Positions 60,797 to 64,000 of a DNA stretch of 64,000 bases are shown one piece after another (the first letter of the stretch is position 1; the number at the start of each line of letters is the position of its first letter). Made by a program: the position numbers and the translations under genes. A model generated the notes under the pieces. It was not told where the DNA came from, ran no database searches, and was given only the letters and a program-made list of their open reading frames with translations. This DNA comes from Phycisphaerales bacterium (GTDB taxonomy: Bacteria; Planctomycetota; Phycisphaerae; Phycisphaerales; SM1A02). The DNA is taken from assembly GCA_022447205.1 (NCBI GenBank), contig JAKVBQ010000008.1, positions 39,746 through 103,745 of the forward strand. Direction: 5' to 3'.

Positions 60797-62473
60797 TCAT
60801 TCGTACTCGCTGTCCGGGTCCTCGGGGTGCTTCGCGTCCCAGAGCGGTCGACGGCTCTTCACGACGGGCAGCGGATGGTAGTTCCATGCCGGTGGCGGTG
60901 ATGAGGTCGCCCATTCGAGGGTCCAGGCATCCCATGGATCGGAACCCGCCCGCCTGCCCTTGCGCAGGGAGTGGATCACGTTCCAGATGAAGAAGAGGAT
61001 CCCGATGAACTGGATCGCGTAGCCGACCGTGGTCATCTGGTTCCAGATGTCGAGCCCGCGCTCGGGTGCGTAGGTGTAGATGCGTCGGGGCATGCCCAGG
61101 ATCCCGGAGACGTGCATCGGACCGAACGTGAGGTTCATCCCGACGAAGAGCATCCAGAAGTGCCAGCGCCCCAGTCTCTCGGAAAGCATGCGCCCGGTCA
61201 TCTTCGGGAACCAGTAGTAGATCGCACCGAAGATGGCGAAGAGGGTCCCTCCGAAGAGGACGTAGTGGAAGTGTCCGACGACGAAGTAGGAGTCACTCAC
61301 GTCCCAGTCGAAGGGAACCGTGGCGAGCATGATGCCGGTGAGGCCGCCGATGACGAACAGTCCGACGAACCCGAGTGCGAAGAGCATCGGGGTCGCGTAG
61401 ATGATCCGACCACCCCAGATCGTTCCGAGCCAGTTGAAGATCTTGATGCCGGTGGGCACCGCGATGAGGAGGGTGCTCGCCGCGAAGAAGGCGTTCAGCG
61501 ACGGCGGGAGGCCGACCGCGAACATGTGGTGCGCCCAGACCCCGAGCGACTGGAACGCGATCCAGAGCAGCGCGATCACCATCATGTTGTAGCCGAAGAT
61601 CACCTTGCGGCTGAACACCGGAACGATCTCGGAGATGAAGCCGAACGCGGGCAGGATCAGGATGTAGACCTCGGGATGCCCGAAGAACCAGAAGAGGTGC
61701 TGCCAGAGCAGGACGCTTCCCTCGAGCTGGGGATCGAAGAAGTGCGCTCCCAGGAAGCGGTCGAACAGGAGCATCACCTGGACACCGGTCAGGACCGGCA
61801 GCGCGACGATCACCAGGAAGCCGGTGATCAGCATCGACCAGACCATGATCGGCATCCGCATGAGCTTCATGCCGCGACAGCGGAGACAGAGGATCGTGAC
61901 CACGAGGTTGATGCCGGTCGCCATCGACCCGAAACCGCTCACGAGGATGCCGAGCGTCCAGTAGTCGACGCTGTTGCCACGACTGAAGGCCCGACTGGTC
62001 AGCGGCGAATAGGCGAACCACCCGACGTCGGGGGCGCCGGCATCACCGTAGAGACCGCTCGAACCGATGAACGAGTAGTAGAGCAGGAGGCCTCCGAAGA
62101 GGAAGACCCAGAACCCCCAGGAGTTCAGCCTCGGGAACGCCATGTCCCGGGTCCCGATCATCAGGGGGACCAGGTAGTTCCCGAAGCCGAGCAGGACCGG
62201 CATCCCGACGAGGAAGACCATCGTGGTCCCGTGCATCGTGAACATCTGGTTGAAGGTCACGGGGTCGATGGCGGGATTGGCGGGATAGGAGAGCTGATAG
62301 CGGATGACCCCGGCCTCGATGCCACCGATCATGAAGAACAGCAGCCCGGCCATGATGTACATGATGCCGAGTCGCTTGTGGTCGACGGTCGTCACCCACT
62401 CATGGACGCGGGACAGGACCCCCGCTGGCGCGGTGTCGGTCTCGGTCTTCGTCGATTGCGGGCGTACGGTCAA
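60797..62473 (-). CDS. coxA: Cytochrome c oxidase subunit I
   Basis: A 558-residue haem-copper oxidase core, A type. Helix VI reads FWFFGHPEVYILILPAFG (CuB His and the cross-linked Tyr), followed by GVWAHHMFAVGLP (two CuB His) and HFHYVLFGGTLFA (haem ligands). The proton-channel pattern is of the A2-like kind with YS near HPEVY. The start codon is TTG at 62473 with AAGGAA about 10 bases upstream; it is unusual for such a well expressed protein. Follows coxB by 40 bases. Confidence 0.97.
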   Translation of the reverse strand: MTVRPQSTKTETDTAPAGVLSRVHEWVTTVDHKRLGIMYIMAGLLFFMIGGIEAGVIRYQLSYPANPAIDPVTFNQMFTMHGTTMVFLVGMPVLLGFGNYLVPLMIGTRDMAFPRLNSWGFWVFLFGGLLLYYSFIGSSGLYGDAGAPDVGWFAYSPLTSRAFSRGNSVDYWTLGILVSGFGSMATGINLVVTILCLRCRGMKLMRMPIMVWSMLITGFLVIVALPVLTGVQVMLLFDRFLGAHFFDPQLEGSVLLWQHLFWFFGHPEVYILILPAFGFISEIVPVFSRKVIFGYNMMVIALLWIAFQSLGVWAHHMFAVGLPPSLNAFFAASTLLIAVPTGIKIFNWLGTIWGGRIIYATPMLFALGFVGLFVIGGLTGIMLATVPFDWDVSDSYFVVGHFHYVLFGGTLFAIFGAIYYWFPKMTGRMLSERLGRWHFWMLFVGMNLTFGPMHVSGILGMPRRIYTYAPERGLDIWNQMTTVGYAIQFIGILFFIWNVIHSLRKGRRAGSDPWDAWTLEWATSSPPPAWNYHPLPVVKSRRPLWDAKHPEDPDSEYE

Positions 62474-62513
62474 CGTGGTGGGTTCCTTGCGGTCGGGCGC
62501 GAGCCTTCGGTGA

Positions 62514-63647
62514 TCAGTCCAGGGTCATGAGGTAGGCGACGACGTCCTCGATCTGGGACGTGCTCAGCTGGAGTGCGGGCATGTCGCATCCGGGTTTGAT
62601 CTTCTGGGGATCCTCGAGCCATGCCTTGAGGTTGTTCTCGTTGTTCGGAAGCATGCCCCCGGCGATGAGCGTCCTGCTCATCAGGTGCGTGAGATCCGGC
62701 GCGTACGTGCCTTCGGAGACACCGGCGATGCCATGGCAGTTCCGGCAGGCGAACTGAAGGAACGTCTCCCGCCCCGCGATGACACGCTCGTCCTCGATGT
62801 CGGCTGGCGGCTGGCCCTGTTCCACGGCCCAGGCCCTGAATGCGTCCTCCTCGAGGACATCGACCCGGATGAGCATGTTCGCATGCTGGGTGCCGCAGTA
62901 TTCGGCGCACTGCCCGAGGTAGGTGCCGGTCTCGTCGGCGGTGAAACGCCAGTAGTTGGTCTTGGCGGGTATCGCGTCCATCTTCCCCTGGAGCTCGGGG
63001 ACCCAGAAGGAATGGATGACGTCCGCGGAGTCCAGGATCAGCCAGATCGGACGACCGACGGGGACCGAGACCTCGTTGGCGGTGACCACGTCGTACTCCG
63101 GAATCCGGAACTCCCACCACCAGCGGTGACCGATGACCTCGACATCAAGGGCGTTGTCCGGACGCTCGGTGACGGTGGGCTGGATGCTCTGGATCGTCCG
63201 GACCGTGGTGAGGCAGAGCGCGACGACGATCAGGATCGGGATCACCGTCCACGCCAGCTCGATGGGGTTGCTCCCGTACATCTGGACGGGCTCCCCCTCC
63301 TCGCCCGACTTCTTCCGGTACCGGATCATCGCGAAGATGAGCAGCACCTCGACGACGACGAAGATGCCGATGGCGATCAGGACGACGAGCCAGGACAACC
63401 GGCGGATCTCCCGGGTCTCCGGGGACTTCGAGACGAGGATCGAGGTGTTCCACTCGGCATCGGGCTGCATGAAGACGTCGGTGGCCTGGAACACGTCCGG
63501 GTCGCTCGCACCTTCGTCGATCGATTCCCCGAGCATCGACATCGCGACGAACCCGAGCCCGAGGACGATGATCGTCACCAGGATCAGGAGGAACCAGGAA
63601 CGAAAGACGGTCCGATCCTCGTTCGCTTGTGTCCTTGTCTCTGTCAT
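62514..63647 (-). CDS. coxB: Cytochrome c oxidase subunit II with cytochrome c domain (caa3 type)
   Basis: A 377-residue subunit that receives electrons from cytochrome c. Two N-terminal helices (LLILVTIIVLGLGFVAMS; VVLIAIGIFVVVEVLLIFAMI) precede the cupredoxin domain with WWWEF, the CuA loop GQCAEYCGTQHANM and H in VIHSFWVP. The C-terminal 90 residues form a cytochrome c with CRNCH near 297 and axial Met in CDMPAL. First gene of the operon, 29 bases after a TATAGT; GAGGGA precedes the ATG by 8 bases. Confidence 0.96.
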   Translation of the reverse strand: MTETRTQANEDRTVFRSWFLLILVTIIVLGLGFVAMSMLGESIDEGASDPDVFQATDVFMQPDAEWNTSILVSKSPETREIRRLSWLVVLIAIGIFVVVEVLLIFAMIRYRKKSGEEGEPVQMYGSNPIELAWTVIPILIVVALCLTTVRTIQSIQPTVTERPDNALDVEVIGHRWWWEFRIPEYDVVTANEVSVPVGRPIWLILDSADVIHSFWVPELQGKMDAIPAKTNYWRFTADETGTYLGQCAEYCGTQHANMLIRVDVLEEDAFRAWAVEQGQPPADIEDERVIAGRETFLQFACRNCHGIAGVSEGTYAPDLTHLMSRTLIAGGMLPNNENNLKAWLEDPQKIKPGCDMPALQLSTSQIEDVVAYLMTLD

Positions 63648-63675
63648 TGGAACGATCCCTCGTCGAGGTGACCGG

Positions 63676-63705
63676 ACTATACAAGCACTCGCTCATGGAC
63701 AACAA
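63676..63705 (-). promoter_or_regulatory. Predicted promoter of the respiratory operon
   Basis: On the minus strand TTGTTG (63705-63700), an 18-base spacer and TATAGT (63681-63676) lie 28 bases before the coxB start. Good match to a housekeeping promoter. Confidence 0.6.
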
Positions 63706-63821
63706 CCCGAGGGGCCTCGAGGCAAGCCTCCGGGCAAGTCCTGTCGTTCTGATGCTCGGATGGTGCGATGCCGTCGGCGAAGGCACGTCGATCGGGACCG
63801 GCCCGGTCCGGTCCCCCTCAC

Positions 63822-63907
63822 TAGCGGCGGAGGGACTCGAACCCTCACTCCGTATCACCGGAAACGGATTTTGAATCCGTCGCGTCTGCCAATTCCGCCA
63901 CGTCGCC
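63822..63907 (-). tRNA. tRNA-Leu (anticodon CAA)
   Basis: 86-base class II tRNA. The D-arm region GTGGCGGAATTGGCAGACGC is typical of Leu. The anticodon stem ACGGA/TCCGT closes the loop TTCAAAA, giving anticodon CAA. A long variable arm (TCCGGTGATACGGA) and T-arm GAGGG-TTCGAGT-CCCTC follow. The acceptor GGCGACG/CGCCGCT has one A-C mismatch (5-68) and G1-U72. CCA is not encoded. Confidence 0.92.
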
Positions 63908-63916
63908 AGGGCCTAG

Positions 63917-63922
63917 ATTGTA
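63917..63922 (-). promoter_or_regulatory. -10 element of the tRNA-Leu gene
   Basis: TACAAT on the minus strand lies 9 bases before the first tRNA base, the usual place for a -10 with a very short leader. The -35 is unclear. The last 78 bases of the window show no gene. Confidence 0.5.
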
Positions 63923-64000
63923 CGGATTTGGGGAGACCCTGCAGGCTGACTCGCCAACTTATGGGCGATGAGGATGATCAACTGGCCATTCGAACCTCAA

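Noticed and set aside
60971..62530. A 519-codon plus-strand frame opposite coxA
   Set aside because: Extreme Asp/Glu/His/Arg composition and exact overlap with a highly conserved oxidase gene.

Overview
The window looks like chromosomal DNA of a Phycisphaerae-type planctomycete. The evidence is a GC-rich coding pattern, a Minf_1886-family protein (a family restricted to Planctomycetes and Verrucomicrobia), two OmpA-type lipoproteins that imply an outer membrane, many secreted proteins ending in GC-type dockerin tails (GDGxVDGxDLxxLLGxWG, often bounded by Cys), and a combined bc-complex/caa3 oxidase operon. Taxonomy is inferred from gene content alone. I saw no phage genes, insertion sequences or CRISPR array.

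Layout. 0-2 kb: start of a NUDIX hydrolase diverging from mlaF-mlaD (lipid transport). 2-16 kb: core genes, namely an OmpA lipoprotein, prepilin peptidase, xseB-xseA diverging from recG, polX, a LURP-one-related protein, a small membrane protein, ffh, an AI-2E-type permease, the Minf_1886 protein, an amidohydrolase and a second OmpA lipoprotein. 17-20 kb: a large secreted protein with four lamin-tail-like repeats and a dockerin. 20-26 kb: mlaE (detached from mlaFD), a transglutaminase-fold protein that has lost its catalytic residues, a stand-alone flavoprotein, an alpha/beta hydrolase, a GT2 glycosyltransferase and a polysaccharide deacetylase. 26-38 kb: an FG-GAP/von Willebrand A/dockerin protein, a three-gene operon (circularly permuted ATP-grasp, alpha-E, transglutaminase), an OprB-type porin, an SRAP protein, an exported methyltransferase and a hybrid histidine kinase.

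37.6-53.2 kb is the most unusual stretch. Two paralogous metzincin metalloproteases with dockerins are followed by a tandem array of five secreted beta-helix proteins, each ending in half a dockerin and sharing nearly the same mature N-terminus. One copy is interrupted by a single in-frame TGA at a conserved Cys codon, and a sixth copy survives only as a frameshifted tail plus its terminator. A further FG-GAP protein follows. Several of these genes carry an AT-centred 23-bp inverted repeat upstream (arms AAGTGCCT and AGGCACTT, 7-bp spacer), so they may form a regulon of exported dockerin proteins. I could find no previous description of this from memory, but I cannot search.

53.4-63.7 kb: a minus-strand respiratory operon in the order coxB (with cytochrome c domain), coxA, coxC, membrane protein, dihaem cytochrome c lipoprotein, Rieske protein, cytochrome b fused to cytochrome c, a CtaG-polyferredoxin fusion and a small FixH-like protein. 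Most junctions from 59.2 kb down overlap by 4 bases. It encodes a quinol-to-oxygen electron path with its assembly factors. A tRNA-Leu(CAA) closes the window.

Transcription and translation signals: several genes have a -10-like hexamer 6-8 bases before the start codon and no ribosome-binding site, which suggests leaderless mRNAs. Others have clear GGAG-type sites. Intrinsic terminators with long perfect stems separate the units of the beta-helix array.
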